Assembly (NCBI GenBank): GCA_037783545.1
Contig: JBBELK010001014.1
Span: 1-64,000 of the forward strand
Origin: Henricia sp. BOLD:AAB3569
Lineage: Eukaryota > Echinodermata > Asteroidea > Spinulosida > Echinasteridae
Direction of reading: 5' to 3'
Length of the DNA: 64,000 nt
Below, one piece after another: positions 21,631 through 34,420 of the stretch (position 1 is the first letter of the stretch; each line of letters opens with the position of its first letter). The translations under genes were made by a program, and so were the position numbers. The notes under the pieces were generated by a model, which did no database searches, was not told the origin of the DNA, and saw nothing but the letters and a program-made list of their open reading frames with translations.

Positions 21631-24596
21631 TCTTTGAGGTACTCCTGAGTTGTGCGCATGCTCAGTCATTCGGACTGTCGTTAACGCACCGCAGTTTGGC
21701 TCGGCAATTTGGTCAAAGTGTGGTCCAAACGTCGGCAAATTTGGAGGTCGAAAAATGTTCCGACGAACTTCAAATTTTGCATGCCCTAAACTCTCTATAT
21801 TGCGCACTTGTCATAAAAAATTGACAGACTTTCGCCGGGAAATGGCAGAGAAATTTCAAAGTTTAGAAAAAACTGGGTTGAGGCTTCCTGACTGCTCTCA
21901 CGCAAACCGTGGCTGTCTGTACACACCTCTTTGGGGTACTCCTGAGTTGTGCGCATGCTCAGTCATTCGGACTGTCGTTAACGCACCGCAGTTTGGCTCG
22001 GCAATTTGGTCAAAGTGTGGTCCAAACGTCGGCAAATTTGGAGGTCGAAAAATGTTCCGACGAACTTCAAATTTTGCATGCCCTAAACTCTCTATATTGC
22101 GCACTTGTCATAAAAAATTGACAGACTTTCGCCCTGAAATGGCAGATAAATTTCAAAGTTTAGAAAAAACTGGGTTGAGGCTTCCTGACTGCTCTCACGC
22201 AAACCGTGGCTGTCTGTACACACCTCTTTGGGGTACTCCTGAGTTGTGCGCATGCTCAGTCATTCGGACTGTCGTTAACGCACCGCAGTTTGGCTCGGCA
22301 ATTTGGTCAAAGTGTGGTCCAAACGTCGGCAAATTTGGAGGTCGAAAAATGTTCCGACGAACTTCAAATTTTGCATGCCCTAAACTCTCTATATTGCGCA
22401 CTTGTCATAAAAAATTGACAGACTTTCGCCGGGAAATGGCAGAGAAATTTCAAAGTTTAGAAAAAACTGGGTTGAGGCTTCCTGACTGCTCTCACGCAAA
22501 CCGTGGCTGTCTGTACACACCTCTTTGGGGTACTCCTGAGTTGTGCGCATGCTCAGTCATTCGGACTGTCGTTAACGCACCGCAGTGTCTCGGCAATTTG
22601 GTCAAAGTGTGGTCCAAACGTCGGCAAATTTGGAGGTCGAAAAATGTTCCGACGAACTTCAAATTTTGCATGCCCTAAACTCTCTATATTGCGCACTTGT
22701 CATAAAAAATTGACAGACTTTCGCCGGGAAATGGCAGAGAAATTTCAAAGTTTAGAAAAAAGTGGGTTGAGGCTTCCTGACTGCTCTCACGCAAACCGTG
22801 GCTGTCTGTACACACCTCTTTGGGGTACTCCTGAGTTGTGCGCATGCTCAGTCATTCGGACTGTCGTTAACGCACCGCAGTTTGGCTCGGCAATTTGGTC
22901 AAAGTGTGGTCCAAACGTCGGCAAATTTGGAGGTCGAAAAATGTTCCGACGAACTTCACATTTTGCATGCCCTAAACTCTCTATATTGCGCACTTGTCAT
23001 AAAAAATTGACAGACTTTCGCCGGGAAATGGCAGAGAAATTACAAAGTTTAGAAAAAACTGGGTTGAGGCTTCCTGACTGCTCTCACGCAAACCGTGGCT
23101 GTCTGTACACACCTCTTTGAGGTACTCCTGAGTTGTGCGCATGCTCAGTCATTCGGACTGTCGTTAACGCACCGCAGTTTGGCTCGGCAATTTGGTCAAA
23201 GTGTGGTCCAAACGTCGGCAAATTTGGAGGTCGAAAAATGTTCCGACGAACTTCAAATTTTGCATGCCCTAAACTCTCTATATTGCGCACTTGTCATAAA
23301 AAATTGACAGACTTTCGCCGGGAAATGGCAGAGAAATTTCAAAGTTTAGAAAAAACTGGGTTGAGGCTTCCTGACTGCTCTCACGCAAACCGTGGCTGTC
23401 TGTACACACCTCTTTGGGGTACTCCTGAGTTGTGCGCATGCTCAGTCATTCGGACTGTCGTTAACGCACCGCAGTTTGGCTCGGCAATTTGGTCAAAGTG
23501 TGGTCCAAACGTCGGCAAATTTGGAGGTCGAAAAATGTTCCGACGAACTTCAAATTTTGCATGCCCTAAACTCTCTATATTGCGCACTTGTCATAAAAAA
23601 TTGACAGACTTTCGCCGGGAAATGGCAGATAAATTTCAAAGTTTAGAAAAAACTGGGTTGAGGCTTCCTGACTGCTCTCACGCAAACCGTGGCTGTCTGT
23701 ACACACCTCTTTGGGGTACTCCTGAGTTGTGCGCATGCTCAGTCATTCGGACTGTCGTTAACGCACCGCAGTTTGGCTCGGCAATTTGGTCAAAGTGTGG
23801 TCCAAACGTCGGCAAATTTGGAGGTCGAAAAATGTTCCGACGAACTTCAAATTTTGCATGCCCTAAACTCTCTATATTGCGCACTTGTCATAAAAAATTG
23901 ACAGACTTTCGCCGGGAAATGGCAGAGAAATTTCAAAGTTTAGAAAAAACTGGGTTGAGGCTTCCTGACTGCTCTCACGCAAACCGTGGCTGTCTGTACA
24001 CACCTCTTTGGGGTACTCCTGAGTTGTGCGCATGCTCAGTCATTCGGACTGTCGTTAACGCACCGCAGTGTCTCGGCAATTTGGTCAAAGTGTGGTCCAA
24101 ACGTCGGCAAATTTGGAGGTCGAAAAATGTTCCGACGAACTTCAAATTTTGCATGCCCTAAACTCTCTATATTGCGCACTTGTCATAAAAAATTGACAGA
24201 CTTTCGCCGGGAAATGGCAGAGAAATTTCAAAGTTTAGAAAAAAGTGGGTTGAGGCTTCCTGACTGCTCTCACGCAAACCGTGGCTGTCTGTACACACCT
24301 CTTTGGGGTACTCCTGAGTTGTGCGCATGCTCAGTCATTCGGACTGTCGTTAACGCACCGCAGTTTGGCTCGGCAATTTGGTCAAAGTGTGGTCCAAACG
24401 TCGGCAAATTTGGAGGTCGAAAAATGTTCCGACGAACTTCACATTTTGCATGCCCTAAACTCTCTATATTGCGCACTTGTCATAAAAAATTGACAGACTT
24501 TCGCCGGGAAATGGCAGAGAAATTACAAAGTTTAGAAAAAACTGGGTTGAGGCTTCCTGACTGCTCTCACGCAAACCGTGGCTGTCTGTACACACC
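21631..24596. repeat. Higher-order repeat: two 1483-bp five-monomer units
   Basis: The TTTGAGGT variant recurs at 21631, 23114 and 24597, exactly 1483 bp apart. The same variants lie between: GCAGATAAA, the short CAGTGTCTCGG monomer, AAAAGTGGG, TTCACATTTT and AAATTACAAAG. A third unit begins at 24597 and then diverges. The 2-bp shortfall from 1485 comes from the CAGTGTCTCGG monomer. The same block occurs once in array 2 (about 47674-49156). Confidence 0.85.
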
Positions 24597-27500
24597 TCTT
24601 TGAGGTACTCCTGAGTTGTGCGCATGCTCAGTCATTCGGACTGTCGCTAACGCACCGCAGTTTGGCTCGGCAATTTGGTCAAAGTGTGGTCCAAACGTCG
24701 GCAAATTTGGAGGTCGAAAAATGTTCCGACGAACTTCAAATTTTGCATGCCCTAAACTCTCTATATTGCGCACTTGTCATAAAAAATTGACAGACTTTCG
24801 CCGGGAAATGGCAGAGAAATTTCAAAGTTTAGAAAAAACTGGGTTGAGGCTTCCTGACTGCTCTCACGCAAACCGTGGCTGTCTGTACACACCTCTTTGG
24901 GGTACTCCTGAGTTGTGCGCATGCTCAGTCATTCGGACTGTCGTTAACGCACCGCAGTTTGGCTCGGCAATTTGGTCAAAGTGTGGTCCAAACGTCGGCA
25001 AATTTGGAGGTCGAAAAATGTTCCGACGAACTTCAAATTTTGCATGCCCTAAACTCTCTATATTGCGCACTTGTCATAAAAAATTGACAGACTTTCGCCG
25101 GGAAATGGCAGATAAATTTCAAAGTTTAGAAAAACTGGGTTGAGGCTTCCTGACTGCTCTCACGCAAACCGTGGCTGTCTGTACACACCTCTTTGGGGTA
25201 CTCCTGAGTTGTGCGCATGCTCAGTCATTCGGACTGTCGTTAACGCACCGCAGTTTGGCTCGGCAATTTGGTCAAAGTGTGGTCCAAACGTCGGCAAATT
25301 TGGAGGTCGAAAAATGTTCCGACGAACTTCAAATTTTGCATGCCCTAAACTCTCTATATTGCGCACTTGTCATAAAAAATTGACAGACTTTCGCCGGGAA
25401 ATGGCAGAGAAATTTCAAAGTTTAGAAAAAACTGGGTTGAGGCTTCCTGACTGCTCTCACGCAAACCGTGGCTGTCTGTACACACCTCTTTGGGGTACTC
25501 CTGAGTTGTGCGCATGCTCAGTCATTCGGACTGTCGTTAACGCACCGCAGTTTGCTCGGCAATTTGGTCAAAGTGTGGTCCAAACGTCGGCAAATTTGGA
25601 GGTCGAAAAATGTTCCGACGAACTTCAAATTTTGCATGCCCTAAACTCTCTATATTGCGCACTTGTCATAAAAAATTGACAGACTTTCGCCGGGAAATGG
25701 CAGAGAAATTTCAAAGTTTAGAAAAAACTGGGTTGAGGCTTCCTGACTGCTCTCACGCAAACCGTGGCTGTCTGTACACACCTCTTTGGGGTACTCCTGA
25801 GTTGTGCGCATGCTCAGTCATTCGGACTGTCGTTAACGCACCGCAGTTTGGCTCGGCAATTTGGTCAAAGTGTGGTCCAAACGTCGGCAAATTTGGAGGT
25901 CGAAAATGTTCCGACGAACTTCAAATTTTGCATGCCCTAAACTCTTTATATTGCGCACTTGTCATAAAAAATTGACAGACTTTCGCCGGGAAATGGCAGA
26001 GAAATTTCAAAGTTTAGAAAAAACTGGGTTGAGGCTTTCTGACTGCTCTCACGCAAACCGTGGCTGTCTGTACACACCTCTTTGGGGTACTCCTGAGTTG
26101 TGCGCATGCTCAGTCATTCGGACTGTCGTTAACGCACCGCAGTTTGGCTCGGCAATTTGGTCAAAGTGTGGTCCAAACGTCGGCAAATTTGGAGGTCGGA
26201 AAATGTTCCGACGAACTTCAAATTTTGCATGCCCTAAACTCTCTATATTGCGCACTTGTCATAAAAAATTGACAGACTTTCGCCGGGAAATGGCAGAGAA
26301 ATTTCAAAGTTTAGAAAAAACTGGGTTGAGGCTTCCTGACTGCTCTCACGCAAACCGTGGCTGTCTGTACACACCTCTTTGGGGTACTCCTGAGTTGTGC
26401 GCATGCTCAGTCATTCGGACTGTCGTTAACGCACCGCAGTTTGGCTCGGCAATTTGGTCAAAGTGTGGTCCAAACGTCGGCAAATTTGGAGGTCGAAAAA
26501 TGTTCCGACGAACTTCAAATTGTGCATGCCCTAAACTCTCTATATTGCGCACTTGTCATAAAAAATTGACAGACTTTCGCCGGGAAACGGCAGAGAAATT
26601 TCAAAGTTTAGAAAAAACTGGGTTGAGGCTTCCTGACTGTTCTCACGCAAACCGTGGCTGTCTGTACACACCTCTTTGGGGTACTCCTGAGTTGTGCGCA
26701 TGCTCAGTCATTCGGACTGTCATTAACGCACCGCAGTTTGGCTCGGCAATTTGGTCAAAGTATGGTCCAAACGTCGGCAAATTTGGAGGTCAAAAAAATG
26801 TTCCGACGAACTTCAAATTTTGCATGCCCTAAACTCTCTATATTGCGCACTTGTCATAAAAAAATTGACAGACTTTCGCCGGGAAATGGCAGAGAAATTT
26901 CAAAGTTTAGAAAAAACTGGGTTGAGGCTTCCTGACTGCTCTCACGCAAACCGTGGCCGTCTGTACACACCTCTTTGGGGTACTCCTGAGTTGTGCGCAT
27001 GCTCAGTCATTCGGACTGTCGTTAACGCACCGCAGTTTGGCTCGGCAATTTGGTCAAAGTGTGGTCCAAACGTCGGCAAATTTGGAGGTCGAAAAATGTT
27101 CCGACGAACTTCAAATTTTGCATGCCCTAAACTCTCTATATTGCGCACTTGTCATAAAAAATTGACAGACTTTCGCCGGGAAATGGCAGAGAAATTTCAA
27201 AGTTTAGAAAAAACTGGGTTGAGGCTTCCTGACTGCTCTCACGCAAACCGTGGCTGTCTGTACACACCTCTTTGGGGTACTCCTTAGTTGTGCGCATGCT
27301 CAGTCATTCGGACTGTCGTTAACGCACCGCAGTTTGGCTCGGCAATTTGGTCAAAGTGTGGTCCAAACGTCGGCAAATTTGGAGGTCGAAAAATGTTCCG
27401 ACGAACTTCAAATGTTGCATGCCCTAAACTCTCTATATTGCGCACTTGTCATAAAAAATTGACAGACTTTCGCCGGGAAATGGCAGAGAAATTTCAAAGT

Positions 27501-30500
27501 TTAGAAAAAACTGGGTTGAGGCTTCCTGACTGCTCTCACGCAAACCGTGGCTGTCTGTACACACCTCTTTGGGGTACTCCTGAGTTGTGCGCATGCTCAG
27601 TCATTCGGACTGTCGTTAACGCACCGCAGTTTGGCTCGGCAATTTGGTCAAAGTGTGGTCCAAACGTCGGCAAATTTGGAGGTCGAAAAATGTTCCGACG
27701 AACTTCAAATTTTGCATGCCCTAAACTCTCTATATTGCGCACTTGTCATAAAAAATTGACAGACTTTCGCCGGGAAATGGCAGAGAAATTTCAAAGTTTA
27801 GAAAAAACTGGGTTGAGGCTTCCTGACTGCTCTCACGCAAACCGTGGCTGTCTGTACACACCTCTTTGGGGTACTCCTGAGTTGTGCGCATGCTCAGTCA
27901 TTCGGACTGTCGTTAACGCACCGCAGTTTGGCTCGGCAATTTGGTCAAAGTGTGGTCCAAACGTCGGCAAATTTGGAGGTCGAAAAATGTTCCGACGAAC
28001 TTCAAATTGTGCATGCCCTAAACTCTCTATATTGCGCACTTGTCATAAAAAATTGACAGACTTTCGCCGGGAAATGGCAGAGAAATTTCAAAGTTTAGAA
28101 AAAACTGGGTTGAGGCTTCCTGACTGTTCTCACGCAAACCGTGGCTGTCTGTACACACCTCTTTGGGGTACTCCTGAGTTGTGCGCATGCTCAGTCATTC
28201 GGACTGTCATTAACGCACCGCAGTTTGGCTCGGCAATTTGGTCAAAGTATGGTCCAAACGTCGGCAAATTTGGAGGTCAAAAAAATGTTCCGACGAACTT
28301 CAAATTTTGCATGCCCTAAACTCTCTATATTGCGCACTTGTCATAAAAAAATTGACAGACTTTCGCCGGGAAATGGCAGAGAAATTTCAAAGTTTAGAAA
28401 AAAACTGGGTTGAGGCTTCCTGACTGCTCTCACGCAAACCGTGGCCGTCTGTACACACCTCTTTGGGGTACTCCTGAGTTGTGCGCATGCTCAGTCATTC
28501 GGACTGTCGTTAACGCACCGCAGTTTGGCTCGGCAATTTGGTCAAAGTGTGGTCCAAACGTCGGCAAATTTGGAGGTCGAAAAATGTTCCGACGAACTTC
28601 AAATTTTGCATGCCCTAAACTCTCTATATTGCGCACTTGTCATAAAAAATTGACAGACTTTCGCCGGGAAATGGCAGAGAAATTTCAAAGTTTAGAAAAA
28701 ACTGGGTTGAGGCTTCCTGACTGCTCTCACGCAAACCGTGGCTGTCTGTACACACCTCTTTGGGGTACTCCTGAGTTGTGCGCATGCTCAGTCATTCGGA
28801 CTGTCGTTAACGCACCGCAGTTTGGCTCGGCAATTTGGTCAAAGTGTGGTCCAAACGTCGGCAAATTTGGAGGTCGAAAAATGTTCCGACGAACTTCAAA
28901 TTTTGCATGCCCTAAACTCTCTATATTGCGCACTTGTCATAAAAAATTGACAGACTTTCGCCGGGAAATGGAAGAGAAATTTCAAAGTTTAGAAAAAACT
29001 GGGTTGAGGCTTCCTGACTGCTCTCACGCAAACCGTGGCTGTCTGTACACACCTCTTTGGGGTACTCCTGAGTTGTGCGCATGCTCAGTCATTCGGACTG
29101 TCGTTAACGCACCGCAGTTTGGCTCGGCAATTTGGTCAAAGTGTGGTCCAAACGTCGGCAAATTTGGAGGTCGAAAAATGTTCCGACGAACTTCAAATTT
29201 TGCATGCCCTAAACTCTCTATATTGCGCACTTGTCATAAAAAATTGACAGACTTTCGCCGGGAAATGGCAGAGAAATTTCAAAGTTTAGAAAAAACTGGG
29301 TTGAGGCTTCCTGACTGCTCTCACGCAAACCGTGGCTGTCTGTACACACCTCTTTGGGGTACTCCTGAGTTGTGCGCATGCTCAGTCATTCGGACTGTCG
29401 TTAACGCACCGCAGTTTGGCTCGGCAATTTGGTCAAAGTGTGGTCCAAACGTCGGCAAATTTGGAGGTCGAAAAATGTTCCGACGAACTTCAAATTGTGC
29501 ATGCCCTAAACTCTCTATATTGCGCACTTGTCATAAAAAATTGACAGACTTTCGCAGGGAAATGGCAGAGAAATTTCAAAGTTTAGAAAAAACTGGGTTG
29601 AGGCTTCCTGACTGCTCTCACGCAAACCGTGGCTGTCTGTACACACCTCTTTGGGGTACTCCTGAGTTGTGCGCATGCTCAGTCATTCGGACTGTCGTTA
29701 ACGCACCGCAGTTTGGCTCGGCAATTTGGTCAAAGTGTGGTCCAAACGTCGGCAAATTTGGAGGTCGAAAAATGTTCCGACGAACTTCAAATGTTGTATG
29801 CCCTAAACTCTCTATATTGCGCACTTGTCATAAAAAAATTGACAGACTTTCGCCGGGAAATGGCAGACAAATTTCAAAGTTTAGAAAAAACTGGGTTGAG
29901 GCTTCCTGACTGCTCTCACGCAAACCGTGGCTGTCTGTACACACCTCTTTGGGATACTCCTGAGTTGTGCGCATGCTCAGTCATTCGGACTGTCGTTAAC
30001 GCACCGCAGTTTGGCTCGGCAATTTGGTCAAAGTGTGGTCCAAACGTCGGCAAATTTGGAGGTCGAAAAATGTTCCGACGAACTTCAAATTTTGCATGCC
30101 CTAAACTCTCTATATTGCGCACTTGTCATAAACAATTGACAGACTTTCGCCGGGAAATGGCAGAGAAATTTCAAAGTTTAGAAAAAACTGGGTTGAGGCT
30201 TCCTGACTGCTCTCACTCAAACCGTGGCTGTCTGTACACACCTCTTTGGGGTACTCCTGAGTTGTGCGCATGCTCAGTCATTCGGACTGTCGTTAACGCA
30301 CCGCAGTTTGGCTCGGCAATTTGGTCAAAGTGTGGTCCAAACGTCGGCAAATTTGGAGGTCGAAAAATGTTCCGACGAACTTCAAATTGTGCATGCCCTA
30401 AACTCTCTATATTGCGCACTTGTCATAAAAAATTGACAGACTTTCGCCGGGAAATGGCAGAGAAATTTCAAAGTTTAGAAAAAACTGGGTTGAGGCTTCC

Positions 30501-33500
30501 TGACTGTTCTCACGCAAACCGTGGCTGTCTGTACACACCTCTTTGGGGTACTCCTGAGTTGTGCGCATGCTCAGTCATTCGGACTGTCATTAACGCACCG
30601 CAGTTTGGCTCGGCAATTTGGTCAAAGTGTGGTCCAAACGTCGGCAAATTTGGAGGTCGAAAAATGTTCCGACGAACTTCAAATTTTGCATGCCCTAAAC
30701 TCTCTATATTGCGCACTTGTCATAAAAAATTGACAGACTTTCGCCGGGAAATGGCAGAGAAATTTCAAAGTTTAGAAAAAACTGGGTTGAGGCTTCCTGA
30801 CTGCTCTCACGCAAACCGTGGCTGTCTGTACACACCTCTTTGGGGTACTCCTGAGTTGTGCGCATGCTCAGTCATTCGGACTGTCGTTAACGCACCGCAG
30901 TTTGGCTCGGCAATTTGGTCAAAGTGTGGTCCAAACGTCGGCAAATTTGGAGGTCGAAAAATGTTCCGACGAACTTCAAATTTTGCATGCCCTAAACTCT
31001 CTATATTGCGCACTTGTCATAAAAAATTGACAGACTTTCGCCGGGAAATGGCAGAGAAATTTCAAAGTTTAGAAAAAACTGGGTTGAGGCTTCCTGACTG
31101 CTCTCACGCAAACCGTGGCTGTCTGTACACACCTCTTTGGGGTACTCCTGAGTTGTGCGCATGCTCAGTCATTCGGACTGTCGTTAACGCACCGCAGTTT
31201 GGCTCGGCAATTTGGTCAAAGTGTGGTCCAAACGTCGGCAAATTTGGAGGTCGAAAAATGTTCCGACGAACTTCAAATTGTGCATGCCCTAAACTCTCTA
31301 TATTGCGCTCTTGTCATAAAAAATTGACAGACTTTCGCAGGGAAATGGCAGAGAAATTTCAAAGTTTAGAAAAAACTGGGTTGAGGCTTCCTGACTGCTC
31401 TCACGCAAACCGTGGCTGTCTGTACACACCTCTTTGGGGTACTCCTGAGTTGTGCGCATGCTCAGTCATTCGGACTGTCGTTAACGCACCGCAGTTTGGC
31501 TCGGCAATTTGGTCAAAGTGTGGTCCAAACGTCGGCAAATTTGGAGGTCGAAAAATGTTCCGACGAACTTCAAATGTTGTATGCCCTAAACTCTCTATAT
31601 TGCGCACTTGTCATAAAAAAATTGACAGACTTTCGCCGGGAAATGGCAGAGAAATTTCAAAGTTTAGAAAAAACTGGGTTGAGGCTTCCTGACTGCTCTC
31701 ACGCAAACCGTGGCTGTCTGTACACACCTCTTTGGGATACTCCTGAGTTGTGCGCATGCTCAGTCATTCGGACTGTCGTTAACGCACCGCAGTTTGGCTC
31801 GGCAATTTGGTCAAAGTGTGGTCCAAACGTCGGCAAATTTGGAGGTCGAAAAATGTTCCGACGAACTTCAAATTTTGCATGCCCTAAACTCTCTATATTG
31901 CGCACTTGTCATAAACAATTGACAGACTTTCGCCGGGAAATGGCAGAGAAATTTCAAAGTTTAGAAAAAACTGGGTTGAGGCTTCCTGACTGCTCTCACG
32001 CAAACCGTGGCTGTCTGTACACACCTCTTTGGGGTACTCCTGAGTTGTGCGCATGCTCAGTCATTCGGACTGTCGTTAACGCACCGCAGTTTGGCTCGGC
32101 AATTTGGTCAAAGTGTGGTCCAAACGTCGGCAAATTTGGAGGTCGAAAAATGTTCCGACGAACTTTAAATTGTGCATGCCCTAAACTCTCTATATTGCGC
32201 ACTTGTCATAAAAAATTGACAGACTTTCGCCGGGAAATGGCAGAGAAATTTCAAAGTTTAGAAAAAACTGGGTTGAGGCTTCCTGACTGTTCTCACGCAA
32301 ACCGTGGCTGTCTGTACACACCTCTTTGGGGTACTCCTGAGTTGTGCGCATGCTCAGTCATTCGGACTGTCATTAACGCACCGCAGTTTGGCTCGGCAAT
32401 TTGGTCAAAGTATGGTCCAAACGTCGGCAAATTTGGAGGTCGAAAAATGTTCCGACGAACTTCAAATTTTGCATGCCCTAAACTCTCTATATTGCGCACT
32501 TGTCATAAAAAAATTGACAGACTTTCGCCGGGAAATGGCAGAGAAATTTCAAAGTTTAGAAAAAACTGGGTTGAGGCTTCCTGACTGCTCTCACGCAAAC
32601 CGTGGCCGTCTGTACACACCTCTTTGGGGTACTCCTGAGTTGTGCGCATGCTCAGTCATTCGGACTGTCGTTAACGCACCGCAGTTTGGCTCGGCAATTT
32701 GGTCAAAGTGTGGTCCAAACGTCGGCAAATTTGGAGGTCGAAAAATGTTCCGACGAACTTCAAATTTTGCATGCCCTAAACTCTCTATATTGCGCACTTG
32801 TCATAAAAAATTGACAGACTTTCGCCGGGAAATGGCAGAGAAATTTCAAAGTTTAGAAAAAACTGGGTTGTGGCTTCCTGACTGCTCTCACGCAAACCGT
32901 GGCTGTCTGTACACACCTCTTTGGGGTACTCCTGAGTTGTGCGCATGCTCAGTCATTCGGACTGTCGTTAACGCACCGCAGTTTGGCTCGGCAATTTGGT
33001 CAAAGCATGGTCCAAACGTCGGCAAATTTGGAGGTCGAAAAATGTTCCGACGAACTTCAAATTTTGCATGCCCTAAACTCTCTATATTGCGCACTTGTCA
33101 TAAAAAAATTGACAGACTTTCGCCGGGAAATGGCAGAGAAATTTCAAAGTTTAGAAAAAACTGGGTTGAGGCTTCCTGACTGCTCTCACGCAAACCGTGG
33201 CCGTCTGTACACACCTCTTTGGGGTACTCCTGAGTTGTGCGCATGCTCAGTCATTCGGACTGTCGTTAACGCACCGCAGTTTGGCTCGGCAATTTGGTCA
33301 AAGTGTGGTCCAAACGTCGGCAAATTTGGAGGTCGAAAAATGTTCCGACGAACTTCAAATTTTGCATGCCCTAAACTCTCTATATTGCGCACTTGTCATA
33401 AAAAAATTGACAGACTTTCGCCGGGAAATGGCAGAGAAATTTCAAAGTTTAGAAAAAACTGGGTTGAGGCTTCCTGACTGCTCTCACGCAAACCGTGGCC

Positions 33501-34420
33501 GTCTGTACACACCTCTTTGGGGTACTCCTGAGTTGTGCGCATGCTCAGTCATTCGGACTGTCGTTAACGCACCGCAGTTTGGCTCGGCAATTTGGTCAAA
33601 GTGTGGTCCAAACGTCGGCAAATTTGGAGGTCGAAAAATGTTCCGACGAACTTCAAATTTTGCATGCCCTAAACTCTCTATATTGCGCACTTGTCATAAA
33701 AAATTGACAGACTTTCGCCGGGAAATGGCAGAGAAATTTCAAAGTTTAGAAAAAACTGGGTTGTGGCTTCCTGACTGCTCTCACGCAAACCGTGGCTGTC
33801 TGTACACACCTCTTTGGGGTACTCCTGAGTTGTGCGCATGCTCAGTCATTCGGACTGTCGTTAACGCACCGCAGTTTGGCTCGGCAATTTGGTCAAAGTG
33901 TGGTCCAAACGTCGGCAAATTGGGAGGTCGAAAAATGTTCCGACGAACTTCAAATTTTGCATGCCCTAAACTCTCTATATTGCGCACTTTTCATAAAAAA
34001 TTGACAGACTTTCGCCGGGAAATGGCAGAGAAATTTCAAAGTTTAGAAAAAACTGGGTTGAGGCTTCCTGACTGCTCTCACGCAAACCGTGGCTGTCTGT
34101 ACACACCTCTTTGGGGTACTCCTGAGTTGTGCGCATGCTCAGTCATTCGGACTGTCGTTAACGCACCGCAGTTTGGCTCGGCAATTTGGTCAAAGTGTGG
34201 TCCAAACGTCGGCAAATTTGGAGGTCGAAAAATGTTCCGACGAACTTTAAATTGTGCATGCCCTAAACTCTCTATATTGCGCACTTGTCATAAAAAATTG
34301 ACAGACTTTCGCCGGGAAATGGCAGAGAAATTTCAAAGTTTTGAAAAAACTGGGTTGAGGCTTCCTGACTGCTCTCACGCAAACCGTGGCTGTCTGTACA
34401 CACCTCTTTGGGGTACTCCT

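Noticed and set aside
29629-31692. Open frame of 687 codons (and others up to 838) in the satellite as a repeat-protein gene
   Set aside because: The period is divisible by three, other frames and the opposite strand are also partly open, stops and frameshifts are scattered among monomers, and no start context or promoter is evident.
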